Source of the DNA: Pseudomonas sp. SST3
Lineage (GTDB): Bacteria; Pseudomonadota; Gammaproteobacteria; Pseudomonadales; Pseudomonadaceae
Direction of reading: 5' to 3'
Assembly (NCBI RefSeq): GCF_003325755.1
Contig: NZ_QORI02000007.1
Location: 184,824 to 248,823 of the forward strand
DNA length: 64,000 nt
Positions within the stretch are counted from its first letter, which is position 1, and each line of letters begins with the position of its first letter. A model generated the notes under the pieces. That model did no database searches. It was not told the DNA's origin and saw only the letters and a list, made by a program, of their open reading frames with translations. Shown here piece after piece: positions 1 to 10,506 of the stretch. The position numbers and the translations under genes were made by a program.

Positions 1-884
1 GAGCGGGCATTGCTGGAGATCGGGTTGGAATAGAAGTCGCTGGAATCGATTACCCCGTAGAGCAGCTCCTTCTTGGCGCGATTGCGCTGCTCCATCGCTT
101 CAACGCCACCCTGCTCTTTCAGCCATTCGAATACCAGGCCGGAGAGATACCAGGAGAAGGTCGCAGGCGTGTTGTACATGGAGCCGTTGTCGGCGGCGAC
201 CTTGTAATCCAGCATGGTCGGGCAGCTGGAACGCGCACGACCGAGCAGGTCCTCGCGAATGATCACTACCACCAAACCCGATGGGCCGATGTTCTTCTGC
301 GCGCCCGCATAGATCAGGCCGAACCGGGAAACATCCAGCTGACGCGAGAGGATGTCAGAAGACATGTCGACTACCAGCGGCGTGTCGCCAAGCTCCGGTA
401 TCCAATCGAACTGCAAACCGCCGATGGTTTCGTTGCTGGCGTAGTGCAGATAGGCCGCATTGTCGCTGAGCGCCCACTCGTTCTGGCCGGGAATCGCGAA
501 GTAATCGTAAGGCTTGGCGCTGGCAGCAACATTGATATGGCCGAAACGCTTAGCCTCTTCAATGCTCTTGCGTGACCAAATACCCGTGTCGATGTAATCC
601 GCGACGCCGCCCTCGGGCAGCAGATTCAACGGGATCTCGGCAAACTGCTGGCTGGCACCACCCTGCAGAAACAGCACCTTGTAATTCGAGGGAATGCTCA
701 GCAGATCGCGTAAATCCTGCTCAGCCTTCTCAGCGATCGCCGTGTATTCGTCGCTGCGATGGCTCATTTCCATCACGGACAAACCGCGGCCCTGCCAATC
801 GAGGAGTTCAGCCTGGGCGCGCTGCAGCACCGCCTCAGGAAGCGCGGCCGGGCCGGCGCAGAAGTTAAAGGCGCGTTTGCTCAT
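1..884 (-). CDS. serC: Phosphoserine aminotransferase SerC, 3' end outside the window
   Basis: This is a PLP-dependent class V aminotransferase that converts 3-phosphohydroxypyruvate and glutamate to phosphoserine in serine (and pyridoxal phosphate) biosynthesis in the cytoplasm. The reading frame starts at the ATG at 882-884 with MSKRAFNFCAGPAALP, the usual SerC N-terminus. The PLP lysine lies in GAQKNIGPSG at about K197. About 294 residues are present, and since the family is about 360 long, some 65 C-terminal residues lie beyond base 1. It follows gyrA on the same strand after 137 bases, the order known from Pseudomonas chromosomes. Confidence 0.96.
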   Translation of the reverse strand, partial: MSKRAFNFCAGPAALPEAVLQRAQAELLDWQGRGLSVMEMSHRSDEYTAIAEKAEQDLRDLLSIPSNYKVLFLQGGASQQFAEIPLNLLPEGGVADYIDTGIWSRKSIEEAKRFGHINVAASAKPYDYFAIPGQNEWALSDNAAYLHYASNETIGGLQFDWIPELGDTPLVVDMSSDILSRQLDVSRFGLIYAGAQKNIGPSGLVVVIIREDLLGRARSSCPTMLDYKVAADNGSMYNTPATFSWYLSGLVFEWLKEQGGVEAMEQRNRAKKELLYGVIDSSDFYSNPISSNAR

Positions 885-1021
885 CTTCGTTCTCTCAAAA
901 CGGTCGATACTTGCTCGCTCTGTTCGCGACCTAAGGTCATCTCAGAGCTTGCCATTCCTTCATGCAGCAGGGTCTGCAACGAAACGACGGCGAAGCCTTT
1001 AGGGGCTGCGCCGTCGCTTGA

Positions 1022-3829
1022 TCAGTTGTCGTCGTCGGTAGGCACTACGTCTGGCGGAACGTCCCCCCCGCCGCCGAGCAAGTCATCTTCGCTTGGCTCG
1101 GTGCTGACAACGGGCATTTCCTTATCCAGGGCATCCTCGTCGATAACCGCTTCGATATCGTCCAGGACGTCCTCCTCAGAGGGTTCCTGAACCCGCTCGA
1201 GGCCAACCAGATGTTCGTTCTTGCCCAGCTTGATCAACGTGACACCCTGAGTGTTACGACCCAGCGATGAAACCTCATCGACACGGGTCCGAACTAGCGT
1301 GCCTTGATCGGAAATCAACATGATTTCCTCGCCCTGCTGCACCTGGACAGCACCGACCAAGGGGCCGTTGCGCTCGTTGGTCACCATGGCAATAACACCC
1401 TGGCCACCACGACCGCGACGTGGGAACTCGTCGATCACGGTGCGCTTGCCGTAGCCATTGAGGCTCGCGGTGAGAATCTGCGCATCGGGCTCGGGAATCA
1501 GCATGGAGATCAGACGCTGGCCTTCGGGCAGGCGCATGCCGCGAACGCCACGGGCGGTGCGACCCATGGTGCGCACATGCTTCTCCTTGAAGCGGATTAC
1601 TTTACCGCCATCGGAAAACAGCATGACTTCACGGGCGCCATCGGTCACCGCAGCGGCGATCAGTGTATCGCCCTCTTCCAAGCCGAGCGCGATCAGACCG
1701 ACACTGCGTGGGCGGCTGAACTGAGACAGCGGGGTCTTCTTCACGGTGCCCTTGGCGGTCGCCATGAAGATGTAGGTGCCGGTCGGCTCGTCTACCGACT
1801 CGTCGGTTTCGTCACCTTCGAGGAGCTCTTCAGCTTCATCGGTTTCGCTGATGATTTCCGCATCTTCGACATCGTCGTCGCCGTTCAGCTGTTGCTGACG
1901 CGCGGCCTCGATATCCACTTGCAGCATGGCGGTGATGTATTCGCCTTCGGTCAGCGGCAGCAGGTTGACCAGCGGCCGACCGCGCGATGCGCGCGAGGCC
2001 TCGGGAATCTCATACGTCTTGAGCCAATACACCTTGCCCTTGCTGGAGAACAGCAACAGCGTGGTGTGGCTGTTGGCAACCAGCAGGTGCTCGACGTAAT
2101 CCTCTTCCTTGACGCCTGTGGCCGCCTTGCCTCGTCCACCGCGACGCTGCGCCTGATAGGCCGCCAGCGGCTGCGATTTGGCATAGCCGCCATGGGAGAT
2201 GGTGACGACGCGCTCTTCTTCGGTGATCAGGTCCGCCAGTGTCAGGTCCAGACGCGCTTCAAGAATCTCGGTACGACGTGCGTCGCCGAAGTCGCGCTTG
2301 ACGCCTTCGAGCTCCTCACGGATGACTTCCATCAGGCGTACCGGGTCGGTCAGGATGCGGATCAGTTCGCCGATCTGGGTCAGGATTTCCTGATATTCGC
2401 TGAGCAGCTTCTCATGCTCGAGACCAGTCAGGCGATGCAGGCGCAGGTCCAGAATGGCCTGGGCCTGCTCCGGTGAGAGGTAGTATTTTCCGTCGCGCAG
2501 GCCGTATTGCGGATCGAGGCCTTCAGGACGGCAGGAGTCAGCACCGGCACGCTCCACCATCGACTCGACAGCACTGGACTCCCACGCCTCGGCAATCAAC
2601 GCCTCTTTGGCTTCAGCCGGCGTCGGCGACGCCTTGATCAAGGCGATAACCGGGTCGATATTGGAAAGCGCAACCGCCTGCCCTTCGAGAATATGCCCAC
2701 GCTCACGCGCCTTGCGCAGCTCATAAACAGTCCGGCGGGTGACGACCTCACGGCGATGACGCACGAAGGCCTCAAGCAACTCCTTCAGATTCAACGTGCG
2801 CGGCTGGCCGTCGATAAGCGCCACCACGTTGATGCCGAACACGCTCTGCAGCTGGGTCTGAGCGTAGAGGTTGTTGAGGACAACCTCTGGCACTTCACCG
2901 CGGCGCAGCTCGATCACTACGCGCATGCCGTCCTTGTCGGACTCATCGCGCAGCTCGGTGATACCTTCGAGCTTCTTTTCCTTGACCAGCTCGGCGATCT
3001 TCTCGATCAGCCGCGCTTTGTTCAGCTGATAAGGCAGTTCGGTGATGACGATCTGCTGACGGCCACCGACCTTGTCGATGTCTTCGATGGTCGAGCGGGC
3101 ACGCATATAGATGCGTCCGCGACCGGTGCGGTAGGCCTCTACGATGCCGGCGCGACCGTTGATAATGCCCGCGGTCGGGAAGTCCGGCCCCGGAATGAAC
3201 TGCATGAGTTCATCAATGGTGATATCGGCGTTTTCGATCAGCGCCAGGCAACCGTCGATGACTTCACTGAGGTTGTGCGGCGGAATGTTGGTCGCCATGC
3301 CCACGGCGATACCGCTGGAGCCGTTGACCAGCAGGTTCGGAATCTTGGTCGGCATGACCGCCGGAATCTGCTCGGTGCCATCGTAGTTGGGCACCCAGTC
3401 GACGGTTTCCTTGTCCAGGTCGGCCAGCAGCTCGTGGGCCAGCTTGGCCATCCGCACTTCGGTGTAACGCATGGCGGCGGCATTATCGCCATCGACCGAG
3501 CCGAAGTTACCTTGGCCATCGACCAGCATGTAACGCAACGAGAAAGGCTGCGCCATCCGCACGATGGTGTCGTATACCGCCGAGTCACCGTGAGGGTGGT
3601 ATTTACCGATCACGTCACCGACCACACGGGCGGATTTCTTGTATGGCTTGTTCCAGTCGTTACCCAGCTCGCTCATGGCAAAAAGCACACGACGATGCAC
3701 GGGCTTCAATCCGTCGCGCGCATCCGGCAGCGCCCGCCCGACAATTACGCTCATGGCGTAGTCGAGGTAGGACTGCTTGAGTTCGTCTTCGATATTGACC
3801 GGGAGGATTTCTTTGGCCAGTTCGCCCAT
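1022..3829 (-). CDS. gyrA: DNA gyrase subunit A
   Basis: GyrA is the breakage-reunion subunit of the A2B2 gyrase that introduces negative supercoils. The catalytic tyrosine is Y122 in AAMRYTEVR. The quinolone-resistance region reads [13 protein letters not shown], with Ser83 and Asp87, which is the susceptible form in E. coli numbering. The GyrA box (QRRGGRGK) opens the C-terminal beta-pinwheel domain. At 935 residues it is longer than E. coli GyrA (875). Part of the excess is a very acidic insertion inside the C-terminal domain (around residues 640-675, rich in D and E), and there is an acidic tail. The start ATG at 3827-3829 begins [14 protein letters not shown]. Confidence 0.98.
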   Translation of the reverse strand: MGELAKEILPVNIEDELKQSYLDYAMSVIVGRALPDARDGLKPVHRRVLFAMSELGNDWNKPYKKSARVVGDVIGKYHPHGDSAVYDTIVRMAQPFSLRYMLVDGQGNFGSVDGDNAAAMRYTEVRMAKLAHELLADLDKETVDWVPNYDGTEQIPAVMPTKIPNLLVNGSSGIAVGMATNIPPHNLSEVIDGCLALIENADITIDELMQFIPGPDFPTAGIINGRAGIVEAYRTGRGRIYMRARSTIEDIDKVGGRQQIVITELPYQLNKARLIEKIAELVKEKKLEGITELRDESDKDGMRVVIELRRGEVPEVVLNNLYAQTQLQSVFGINVVALIDGQPRTLNLKELLEAFVRHRREVVTRRTVYELRKARERGHILEGQAVALSNIDPVIALIKASPTPAEAKEALIAEAWESSAVESMVERAGADSCRPEGLDPQYGLRDGKYYLSPEQAQAILDLRLHRLTGLEHEKLLSEYQEILTQIGELIRILTDPVRLMEVIREELEGVKRDFGDARRTEILEARLDLTLADLITEEERVVTISHGGYAKSQPLAAYQAQRRGGRGKAATGVKEEDYVEHLLVANSHTTLLLFSSKGKVYWLKTYEIPEASRASRGRPLVNLLPLTEGEYITAMLQVDIEAARQQQLNGDDDVEDAEIISETDEAEELLEGDETDESVDEPTGTYIFMATAKGTVKKTPLSQFSRPRSVGLIALGLEEGDTLIAAAVTDGAREVMLFSDGGKVIRFKEKHVRTMGRTARGVRGMRLPEGQRLISMLIPEPDAQILTASLNGYGKRTVIDEFPRRGRGGQGVIAMVTNERNGPLVGAVQVQQGEEIMLISDQGTLVRTRVDEVSSLGRNTQGVTLIKLGKNEHLVGLERVQEPSEEDVLDDIEAVIDEDALDKEMPVVSTEPSEDDLLGGGGDVPPDVVPTDDDN

Positions 3830-3952
3830 GGAAGCCTGGTTCCTTATAGTCAGCAGGGTCCTGCGATTAAGCGCGGGATAGTATCACAGCTGGCGAGCCG
3901 GAGGCTCCAGGATGCACACCCGGGAAGAGATGTCCCGGGCGTGGCCAGGTGC

Positions 3953-5029
3953 TCAATGGAGTCGCTTGCGGCTCATCAAGGCGGCGAGCTTGGCCGCGCT
4001 CGGTCGCTCGACTATGCCCTTTTCGGTCACGATGGCATCGATGAGATCTGCTGGCGTCACATCGAATACCGGATTGAACGCATCGACCTCCGCCGCGAAC
4101 CGCTGGCCGTTGACCTCCAGCAACTCGCTACCGGTACGCTCCTCAATCGGTATGTCGTCGCCGGTTTCCAGCTCCATGTCGATGGTCGAGCTTGGCGCCA
4201 CCACCATGAACCGCACGCCATGGTGCATGGCCAGGACGGCGAGCTGGTAGGTGCCGATCTTGTTGGCAACGTCACCATTGGCGGTAATTCGATCGGCCCC
4301 GACAATCACCCAGGTGATGCCGCGTGTCTTCATTAAATGCGCCGCAGCCGAGTCGGCATTCAGCGTGACCGGCACGCCCTCGCCTGCCAGTTCCCATGCG
4401 GTCAGCCGCGAGCCCTGCAGCCAGGGGCGGGTCTCGTCGGCGTAAACGCACTCGACAAGCCCTTCCAGGTGCGCCGCGCGGATCACGCCAAGCGCGGTTC
4501 CGAAACCACCGGTAGCCAACGCACCGGTATTGCAGTGAGTGAGCAGGTTCTGCGGATTGCCCTGGTGCTTGCGAATCAGATCGACACCGAACTGCGCCAT
4601 GGTCAGGTTGGCTTCGCGATCACTGGCATGAATGGATATAGCCTGGGCCTCAGCAGCTGCCAACGGATCTTCACCTGGCTTCAGACGGTCGAGCCGCTCA
4701 CGCATCTGATTCAGCGCCCAAAACAGGTTGACGGCGGTCGGGCGTGAATCGGCAAGCACCTTGAAGTCTGCTTCCAGCGCCGCACGCCAGTCGCTGCCTT
4801 CGGCGAGCCGAGCCCTGAGCCCCAGTGCCAGCCCATAGGCCGCGCTGATACCGATTGCCGGAGCGCCGCGTACAACCATCTCGCGGATAGCCGTGGCAAC
4901 AGCTGCCGCAGAATCGTAGGTGTGCCACACCTCTTCTAGCGGCAGTTTGCGCTGGTCGAGCAAACGCAGCTGCCCGTCCTGCCACTCGATAGCCTTCACT
5001 TTTTCCGCGGCCAACAAGCGTTCGCGCAT
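3953..5029 (-). CDS. mtnA: Methylthioribose-1-phosphate isomerase MtnA
   Basis: MtnA isomerises 5-methylthioribose-1-phosphate to the ribulose form in the methionine salvage pathway. The 358-residue length and the eIF2B-like fold motifs fit: [13 protein letters not shown] near the N-terminus, the Cys-containing [12 protein letters not shown] (putative catalytic Cys), and [17 protein letters not shown] carrying the conserved Asp. It is transcribed toward gyrA with a gap of about 120 bases. This neighbourhood is characteristic of Pseudomonas, although no functional link with gyrase is known. Confidence 0.95.
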   Translation of the reverse strand: MRERLLAAEKVKAIEWQDGQLRLLDQRKLPLEEVWHTYDSAAAVATAIREMVVRGAPAIGISAAYGLALGLRARLAEGSDWRAALEADFKVLADSRPTAVNLFWALNQMRERLDRLKPGEDPLAAAEAQAISIHASDREANLTMAQFGVDLIRKHQGNPQNLLTHCNTGALATGGFGTALGVIRAAHLEGLVECVYADETRPWLQGSRLTAWELAGEGVPVTLNADSAAAHLMKTRGITWVIVGADRITANGDVANKIGTYQLAVLAMHHGVRFMVVAPSSTIDMELETGDDIPIEERTGSELLEVNGQRFAAEVDAFNPVFDVTPADLIDAIVTEKGIVERPSAAKLAALMSRKRLH

Positions 5030-5110
5030 GGCAATCCTCTCTCTTTTTTACTGGCGCCCCTGACCATCAGGGACGTAACCGGTCCGTTCACAACGGCGAG
5101 CCGGCGCATG

Positions 5111-5140
5111 AAAAAGCCCGGTCGTCTCCGAACCGGGCTT
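5111..5140 (-). terminator. Rho-independent terminator downstream of lsfA
   Basis: A perfect 9-bp inverted repeat (AAGCCCGGT at 5114-5122, ACCGGGCTT at 5132-5140, 9-base loop) is followed, in minus-strand sense, by a run of U templated by A5111-5115. It faces the correct way to end transcription of the peroxiredoxin gene, whose stop lies about 140 bases upstream. The long 3' untranslated stretch between is unexplained. Confidence 0.85.
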
Positions 5141-5280
5141 CAACATTCGATAGGGTCATGCGGAGTGATAAGAACACTCGCGCCTCCATACCCGGGCGCG
5201 AATCCTAATCGACTGATTTTTCCAGCACAAGCAAAGGCCGTTCGCGCGATCGGCAGACGCGAACTGCGTCGACCTGCGAC

Positions 5281-5922
5281 CTATTCGCGATTCGGCTGCG
5301 GAGTGAGGCGCAGATACGGCTTCACTGCGCGATAGCCCTTCGGGAAGCGCTGCTTGAGCTCCTCTTCATCCTGAAGCGAAGGCACGATCACCACCTCGTC
5401 GCCGTCCTGCCAGTTAGCCGGCGTCGCGACCTTATGGTTGTCGGTCAACTGCAGTGAATCGATCACGCGAAGGATTTCATTGAAGTTGCGCCCGGTGCTC
5501 GCCGGATAGGTAATGATCAGACGCACTTTCTTGTTCGGATCGATGACGAACAGCGAGCGTACCGTTAGCGTGTCGTTGGCATTGGGGTGAATCAGGTCGT
5601 ACAGCTCGGACACCTTGCGATCGGCGTCAGCCAGGATCGGGAAGTTGACCCGCGTACTCTGGGTCTCGTTGATGTCATCAATCCATTTCACATGCGAATC
5701 AACCGGGTCCACTGACAGCGCGATGGCCTTGACGTTGCGCTTGGCGAACTCATCTTTCAGCTTGGCGGTTAAGCCGAGCTCGGTGGTGCAGACCGGCGTG
5801 AAGTCTGCCGGGTGAGAGAACAGCACGCCCCAGCTGTTACCGAGCCATTCGTGAAAGCGGATGCGGCCTTCATTGGAGTCCTGTTCGAAATCGGGTGCGA
5901 TGTCACCGAGACGGATGCTCAT
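5281..5922 (-). CDS. lsfA: 1-Cys peroxiredoxin, LsfA type
   Basis: This is a thiol peroxidase of the Prx6 (1-Cys) class that reduces hydrogen peroxide and organic hydroperoxides in the cytoplasm. The peroxidatic cysteine is C45 in PADFTPVCTTE. There is no resolving Cys in a typical 2-Cys position. The long C-terminal arm contains ATPANWQDGDEVV, typical of the class. The 213-residue product beginning MSIRLGDIAPDF is nearly the same as Pseudomonas LsfA. The start at 5922 is preferred over an ATG 14 codons upstream because GAGGAG lies just before it. It follows the hydrolase gene on the same strand after 70 bases and has its own terminator at 5111-5140. Confidence 0.93.
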   Translation of the reverse strand: MSIRLGDIAPDFEQDSNEGRIRFHEWLGNSWGVLFSHPADFTPVCTTELGLTAKLKDEFAKRNVKAIALSVDPVDSHVKWIDDINETQSTRVNFPILADADRKVSELYDLIHPNANDTLTVRSLFVIDPNKKVRLIITYPASTGRNFNEILRVIDSLQLTDNHKVATPANWQDGDEVVIVPSLQDEEELKQRFPKGYRAVKPYLRLTPQPNRE

Positions 5923-5991
5923 GTCTTCTCTCTCCTCATGCAGTTGCGCTGATAACGACCGCATTGAGGCGGTCGGTCCTGATCCTTTATC

Positions 5992-6573
5992 TCAGGCCGT
6001 CTTACGGGCCTGCTGGGCGATACGATTTTGCAGGCGATACAGGTAGGCGAAGCCCTGCTCCCAACGGGTATGCCCCGACTGGGTGTTGATATGGCCGGCG
6101 CCACCCAGAATGACGGTGTCGCTCCCCCAATCGAGGCCCAGCTCGATAGCCCGATCCGCTGTAGCGGCGGCATCGTTGTCGGAGCCGATCAACAGGCTTG
6201 GAAAGGGCAGAACCTGGCGTGGAATCGGTGCGAAATTACGCAGGGCGTCAGGGCAGCCGGTACGCTGCACGTCGGCCGGAGCGACCAGCAGTGCACCACG
6301 AACCCGCTGCAGCGTGTCGACCGAGGCATGCTCAACCCAATGTGCGACGGTGATGCAGCCCAGGCTGTGCGCGACAAGGATTACTGGATGGGCGCTCATA
6401 GCGATGCTGCGATCCAGCTCGGCAACCCATTGCTCGCGGCGAGGGCCCAACCAATCGGACTGCTCTACCCTCGCGCTGTTAGGAAGGCTGCGCTGCCAAT
6501 GGCTTTGCCAGTGGTCATCAGGCGAACCTTGCCAACCGGGCACTATCACATAACGGATCGATTCGCTGCGCAT
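5992..6573 (-). CDS. RBBP9/YdeN-type alpha/beta hydrolase
   Basis: This small serine hydrolase has 193 residues. The nucleophile sits in VAHSLGC, the Asp probably in LLIGSDND and the His in GGAGHINTQSG, which is the order of the RBBP9/YdeN family. It opens with IRYVIVPGWQGSPDDHWQ, typical of these proteins. The substrate is not known. The start at 6573 (MRSESIRY) is chosen because GGAGG lies 9 bases upstream; an upstream in-frame ATG at 6621 has no such site. It is cytoplasmic with no signal peptide, and is probably co-transcribed with lsfA. Confidence 0.85.
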   Translation of the reverse strand: MRSESIRYVIVPGWQGSPDDHWQSHWQRSLPNSARVEQSDWLGPRREQWVAELDRSIAMSAHPVILVAHSLGCITVAHWVEHASVDTLQRVRGALLVAPADVQRTGCPDALRNFAPIPRQVLPFPSLLIGSDNDAAATADRAIELGLDWGSDTVILGGAGHINTQSGHTRWEQGFAYLYRLQNRIAQQARKTA

Positions 6574-6694
6574 CGCGGTGTGCCTCCGAAGTAATGGAAG
6601 CCAGTCTAGACACAAGCACAACAGCCCGAAAAAGAATAAGAAATTATTTACTTATAACTTATTCAAAAAAGACAGCCGAACGACTCGTCTTTGC

Positions 6695-8134
6695 TCAGGC
6701 TAGCTGCACAGCCCCAGACTCGATGGCAGTTCTATCCGCCAAGCGAACAGTACGCCAGGCGTTGTATGCCATCAGCAGCATGCCCAGAACAAAGGTGCCG
6801 CCGCCAATCAGGCGCACCAGATAGCCGGGATGGCTGGCTTCAAGCGCTTCGACAAAGGAATAGGTCAGCGTGCCGTCGTCGTTGATCGCACGCCACATCA
6901 GCCCTTGGGTGATGCCGTTGACCCACATCGAAGCGATGTAGAGCACGGTGCCGATAGTCGCCAACCAGAAGTGGGTGTTGATCAGCCCCACGCTGTACAT
7001 CTGCTCGCGTCCCCAGAGTTTGGGAATCATGTGATAGAGCGTGCCGATGGAAATCATCGCGACCCAGCCGAGGGCGCCGGCGTGAACGTGGCCGATAGTC
7101 CAGTCGGTGTAATGGGATAGCGCATTGACGGTCTTGATGGCCATCATCGGTCCCTCGAAGGTGGACATACCGTAGAACGCCAGGGATACCACCAGAAAGC
7201 GCAGGATCGGGTCGGTGCGCAATTTATGCCAGGCGCCCGACAGCGTCATCATTCCGTTGATCATGCCGCCCCAGCTCGGAGCCAACAGTACCACTGACAT
7301 CGCCATCCCCAAGCTCTGCGCCCAATCCGGCAGCGCCGTGTAGTGCAGGTGATGCGGACCGGCCCAGATGTACAGGCTGATGATTGCCCAGAAATGCACG
7401 ATGGACAGGCGATAGGAATACACCGGCCGCCCGGCCTGCTTCGGCACGAAGTAGTACATCATCCCGAGAAAGCCCACCGAGAGAATGAAACCCACCACGC
7501 TGTGGCCGTACCACCACTGAATCATCGCGTCCGTGGCGCCGGAATAGACCGAGTAGGACTTGAACAGGGTCACCGGAATGGCGACGTGATTGATGACGTG
7601 CACCATCGCCGTCACGACGATAAAGGCACCGTAGAACCAGTTGGCGACATAGATGTGCTGAGTCCGGCGCCGCGCGATCGTGCCGATGAATAGATAGGCA
7701 TACGCCGCCCATACCAGTGTCATCCAGAGCGCGATGGGCCACTCCATCTCGGCATATTCCTTGGAGGATGTGAGGCCGAGCGGGTAGCTGAGCAGCATGG
7801 CGACAATCGCCGCCTGCCAGCCCCAGAACACGAAATTAGCCAACCAGTCCGAAATCAACCTCACCTTGCAGGTGCGCTGGACGACATAGAACGAGGTCGC
7901 GAACAGCGCTCCACCGCCGAACGCGAAAATCACAAGATTGGTGTGGACCGGACGCAGGCGCCCGAAACTGGTCCATGGCAAGCCAAGGTTGAGCTGCGGC
8001 CAGACCAGCTGAGCCGCGAGGATAGCTCCCATGCCCATCCCGAGCACGCCCCAGAACAGCGTCATCAGAGTAAAGCGACGGACAACCTCGTAGTTGTATA
8101 TCGGGGTCGTCTCAATAAAAGGTGCAGCGGTCAT
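6695..8134 (-). CDS. ccoN: cbb3-type cytochrome oxidase subunit I, orphan CcoN
   Basis: This is the catalytic haem-copper subunit of a cbb3 oxidase, the high-affinity terminal oxidase of the inner membrane. All key residues are visible: H64 (haem b), H211, H261 and H262 (CuB), Y255 (the Tyr cross-linked to a CuB His in this family), H349 (haem b3) and H351 (haem b). At 479 residues with many membrane helices it is full length. No ccoO, ccoQ or ccoP follows: 120 bases separate it from an unrelated hydrolase. It therefore looks like the orphan CcoN copies (N3 and N4) of P. aeruginosa, which assemble with CcoO/CcoP made elsewhere. No convincing Anr/Fnr site was found upstream. Confidence 0.93.
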   Translation of the reverse strand: MTAAPFIETTPIYNYEVVRRFTLMTLFWGVLGMGMGAILAAQLVWPQLNLGLPWTSFGRLRPVHTNLVIFAFGGGALFATSFYVVQRTCKVRLISDWLANFVFWGWQAAIVAMLLSYPLGLTSSKEYAEMEWPIALWMTLVWAAYAYLFIGTIARRRTQHIYVANWFYGAFIVVTAMVHVINHVAIPVTLFKSYSVYSGATDAMIQWWYGHSVVGFILSVGFLGMMYYFVPKQAGRPVYSYRLSIVHFWAIISLYIWAGPHHLHYTALPDWAQSLGMAMSVVLLAPSWGGMINGMMTLSGAWHKLRTDPILRFLVVSLAFYGMSTFEGPMMAIKTVNALSHYTDWTIGHVHAGALGWVAMISIGTLYHMIPKLWGREQMYSVGLINTHFWLATIGTVLYIASMWVNGITQGLMWRAINDDGTLTYSFVEALEASHPGYLVRLIGGGTFVLGMLLMAYNAWRTVRLADRTAIESGAVQLA

Positions 8135-8429
8135 AGCATTCCCAAACAGATGAGTGATAGCTGAACGCCGTTACTGGCCAGCTGGTCAAATCGGCGTGAT
8201 AGCAATTGAGCGGAGTTCGGAAAGTGTGTGGTGAAAAATAAAATAAAGATAACGAATATTGATGAGCTTTAAATAAGATAATTTTGATACAAATTTGAAA
8301 TACTCATAGCAACTATCAGCGATGGCTGATGGATTTTCCTTGGCGAGACCAACTCTCAAGGAAAGTAACTCAGCTCGATTGCAGGCGTTTTTATCGCTCC
8401 AGCTTGACCATCATCCCGGCAGCACAATA
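8135..8429. other. Divergent intergenic region between ccoN and imuA
   Basis: The stretch from 8210 to 8310 is clearly richer in A and T than its surroundings, as expected for promoters. Half-sites resembling TTGAT occur near 8258 and 8284, but none has the paired ATCAA at the spacing of an Anr/Fnr box. A reading frame extending imuA upstream into this gap is not credible, because the LexA box would then lie inside the gene. Confidence 0.5.
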
Positions 8430-8445
8430 CTGTATCCATATACAG
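8430..8445 (+). promoter_or_regulatory. LexA (SOS) box of the imuA operon
   Basis: The sequence CTGTATCCATATACAG has the perfect CTGT-N8-ACAG form of the gamma-proteobacterial LexA operator. It ends 20 bases before the preferred imuA start at 8466, so LexA bound here would block transcription of imuA-imuB-dnaE2. Confidence 0.9.
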
Positions 8446-8465
8446 TAGTCCGGATATCCATCGTC

Positions 8466-9083
8466 ATGTCATCCGAGGTCGCACTTAACCATCTGCTCGA
8501 TGCGCGCCGTTTGTGGCGCGGCCAGGCCAGAATCATATTGCCCGACACCCAGCCAACTGGGCATGCCGTGCTGGATGCAGCGTTGCCCGGCGGTGGTTGG
8601 CCGAGATCGGCATTGAGCGAAATTCTCTTCGCCAGTACCGGCATCGGCGAACTGCGCCTGCTCTGGCCGACCCTGGCGCGACTGACCACGGCCAACGAAC
8701 GCGTGGTGTTGGTGGCGCCACCTCATAGGCCCTATCCCCATGCCTGGCTGGCTGCTGGTGTCGATCTTCGTCAGTTGACGATTATCAGCGCTCAGGGCCG
8801 CGACGCCTTGTGGGCCGCCGAGCAATGCCTGCGCTCAGGCAGTTGCGGGGCGGTGCTGTGCTGGCCGCAGCAAGCCGATGATCGCGCCCTGCGTCGCCTG
8901 CAGGTCGCCGCCGAAACCGGTCAAACGCTGGCTTTTGCCTATCGCCCACTGAGTGAGGCGATCAACCCTTCGCCGGCGGCATTGCGCCTGGCTGTCGAAG
9001 CCCAACCGGCACAATTGCGTGTGCTCAAGTGCCGCGGCGGCCTGGCGCCGGCGCGCCCGATTCCCACTGCGGCGTGCCATTGA
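8466..9083 (+). CDS. imuA: ImuA, SulA/RecA-like translesion synthesis accessory protein
   Basis: ImuA is the first protein of the ImuA-ImuB-DnaE2 mutasome, which carries out damage-induced mutagenesis. The 205-residue protein starts MSSEVALNHLLDARRLWRGQ and contains HAVLDAALPGGGWPRSALSEI, both typical of ImuA. The family is related to RecA/SulA but lacks a normal Walker A loop. An upstream in-frame ATG at 8322 would add 48 residues, but the LexA box at 8430-8445 would then be coding, so 8466 is chosen. The stop is directly followed by the imuB start. In many bacteria a lexA2 gene heads this operon; here there is none. Confidence 0.92.
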   Translation: MSSEVALNHLLDARRLWRGQARIILPDTQPTGHAVLDAALPGGGWPRSALSEILFASTGIGELRLLWPTLARLTTANERVVLVAPPHRPYPHAWLAAGVDLRQLTIISAQGRDALWAAEQCLRSGSCGAVLCWPQQADDRALRRLQVAAETGQTLAFAYRPLSEAINPSPAALRLAVEAQPAQLRVLKCRGGLAPARPIPTAACH

Positions 9084-9084
9084 G

Positions 9085-10506
9085 ATGGCCATGCTCTGGG
9101 TCTGCATCCTGCTACCGCAACTGGCCATGGATGGTGTGCTGCGCAACCGCACCAATGCCGGGGCGCCACTGGCGCTCTTGAGTGGAACACCACAACGTCG
9201 CGTGTTGCAGGCGGTTAATCCGGCCGCACGGTCTCTCGGCCTCAGGCCGGGGCAATCTTTGATCGCCGCCCAGGCGCTGACTCGCGGCTTCGCCACTGCC
9301 GACTATGACCTGGCCTCGATCGAGCGCTGGCAGCAATTCCTCGCGGCCTGGGCCTACGGTTTCAGTTCGCAAGTCAGCCTGCATTACCCGCGTTGTCTGC
9401 TACTGGAAGTGCAATCCAGCCTCGGCCTGTTCGGCCCCTGGCCTCGCCTGGAGGCGCGTCTGCGCGAGGAACTCACCACGCTGGGCTTTGGCCATCGCAT
9501 CACCCTGGCGCCCAACCCGGCCGCCGCGCGTATCCTGGCTAACGTACATGACGGCCTGGCGGTGATGGATTCCGAGACATTGCGGTGCGTGCTGGGTCCA
9601 CTGCCGATAGAACGCATCGGGCTGCCGCGTGAAGTGGCGACCGCTTTTGTCCGCATGGGTCTGCGAACACTGAAGCAGGTCCTCGCCCTGCCCCGCGATG
9701 GCTTGGCGCGGCGCTTCCCCGCAGAAGTATTGAGACACCTCGACACTCTGTTTGAGCATCGTCCTTTGGCATTGGATTTCTATCGGCCGCCAGACCGCTT
9801 CGATGCTCGAATTGAGTTGAATTTCGAGGTCGAGTCGAATCAGGCACTGCTGTTTCCGCTGCGCCGCCTGACCGCCGATCTCGCCGCATACCTGGCCGGC
9901 CGTGACAGCGGTGTGCAGCGCTTCACTTTGCTTCTGGAGCACCGCAACCTGGCCGACAGCCAGATGCCGGTCGGCCTGCTCAGCGCCGAACGGGATCCGG
10001 CCATGCTGTTCGAGCTGACCCGTGGCCGCCTGGAGCAACTGCAGCTGCCGGCACCGGTACTGGCGGTGCGCCTGGTCGCGCGCGAGCTGCCGGCCTTCGT
10101 CCCAGAGCATCGTGAACTGTTCGACGAGCGCCCACAGCAATCATTGCCTTGGGAACAACTGCGCGAGCGCTTGCGGGCCCGCCTGGGTGACGACGCCGTG
10201 CAAGGGCTCGGCGCTCGAGCCGATCACCGTCCCGAGTGCGCATGGCAGACGCAGCATGCAGCTCAGAATGAGCTTCCTACGGGTGCCGGTCCTCGCCCCG
10301 GGTGGCTTCTGGCCGAGTCGAAACCACTGCACGAAGCCTCCCTTCGCGTTCTCGCCGGCCCCGAGCGAATCGAATCCGGGTGGTGGGACGGTCGCGATGT
10401 GCGCCGTGACTATTACCTGGTGGAAACCCGCAATGGCCAGCGCGGCTGGGCTTTTCGTCAGATCACGGATGGAGGCCCGCTGTTGTTGCACGGCTGGTTC
10501 GCATGA
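9085..10506 (+). CDS. imuB: ImuB, catalytically inactive Y-family polymerase
   Basis: ImuB is a Y-family polymerase paralogue that acts as the hub tethering DnaE2 to the sliding clamp and to ImuA. The N-terminus ([16 protein letters not shown]) lacks the metal-binding acidic residues present in DinB/UmuC, as expected for ImuB. The C-terminal region carries the [18 protein letters not shown] motif typical of the family. It has 473 residues from ATG 9085; ATG 9091 is an equally possible start. The frame stays open far upstream, but that part overlaps imuA and is rejected. Its stop overlaps the start of dnaE2 by four bases (ATGA). Confidence 0.92.
   Translation: MAMLWVCILLPQLAMDGVLRNRTNAGAPLALLSGTPQRRVLQAVNPAARSLGLRPGQSLIAAQALTRGFATADYDLASIERWQQFLAAWAYGFSSQVSLHYPRCLLLEVQSSLGLFGPWPRLEARLREELTTLGFGHRITLAPNPAAARILANVHDGLAVMDSETLRCVLGPLPIERIGLPREVATAFVRMGLRTLKQVLALPRDGLARRFPAEVLRHLDTLFEHRPLALDFYRPPDRFDARIELNFEVESNQALLFPLRRLTADLAAYLAGRDSGVQRFTLLLEHRNLADSQMPVGLLSAERDPAMLFELTRGRLEQLQLPAPVLAVRLVARELPAFVPEHRELFDERPQQSLPWEQLRERLRARLGDDAVQGLGARADHRPECAWQTQHAAQNELPTGAGPRPGWLLAESKPLHEASLRVLAGPERIESGWWDGRDVRRDYYLVETRNGQRGWAFRQITDGGPLLLHGWFA

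Noticed and set aside
1304..2476. 390-codon open frame antisense to gyrA
   Set aside because: Antisense shadow in GC-rich coding sequence; no ribosome-binding site or family signature.
2507..4336. 609-codon open frame on the plus strand across gyrA and mtnA
   Set aside because: It is antisense to two well-supported genes, has no family features, and arises from GC-biased codon use.
5145..5280. Small RNA or tRNA-like fold between lsfA and its terminator
   Set aside because: No cloverleaf or conserved arm was found; the spacing remains unexplained but no RNA can be supported.
8252..8300. Anr/Fnr box upstream of ccoN
   Set aside because: TTGAT half-sites occur, but the second half does not match ATCAA at four-base spacing (2 of 5 at best).
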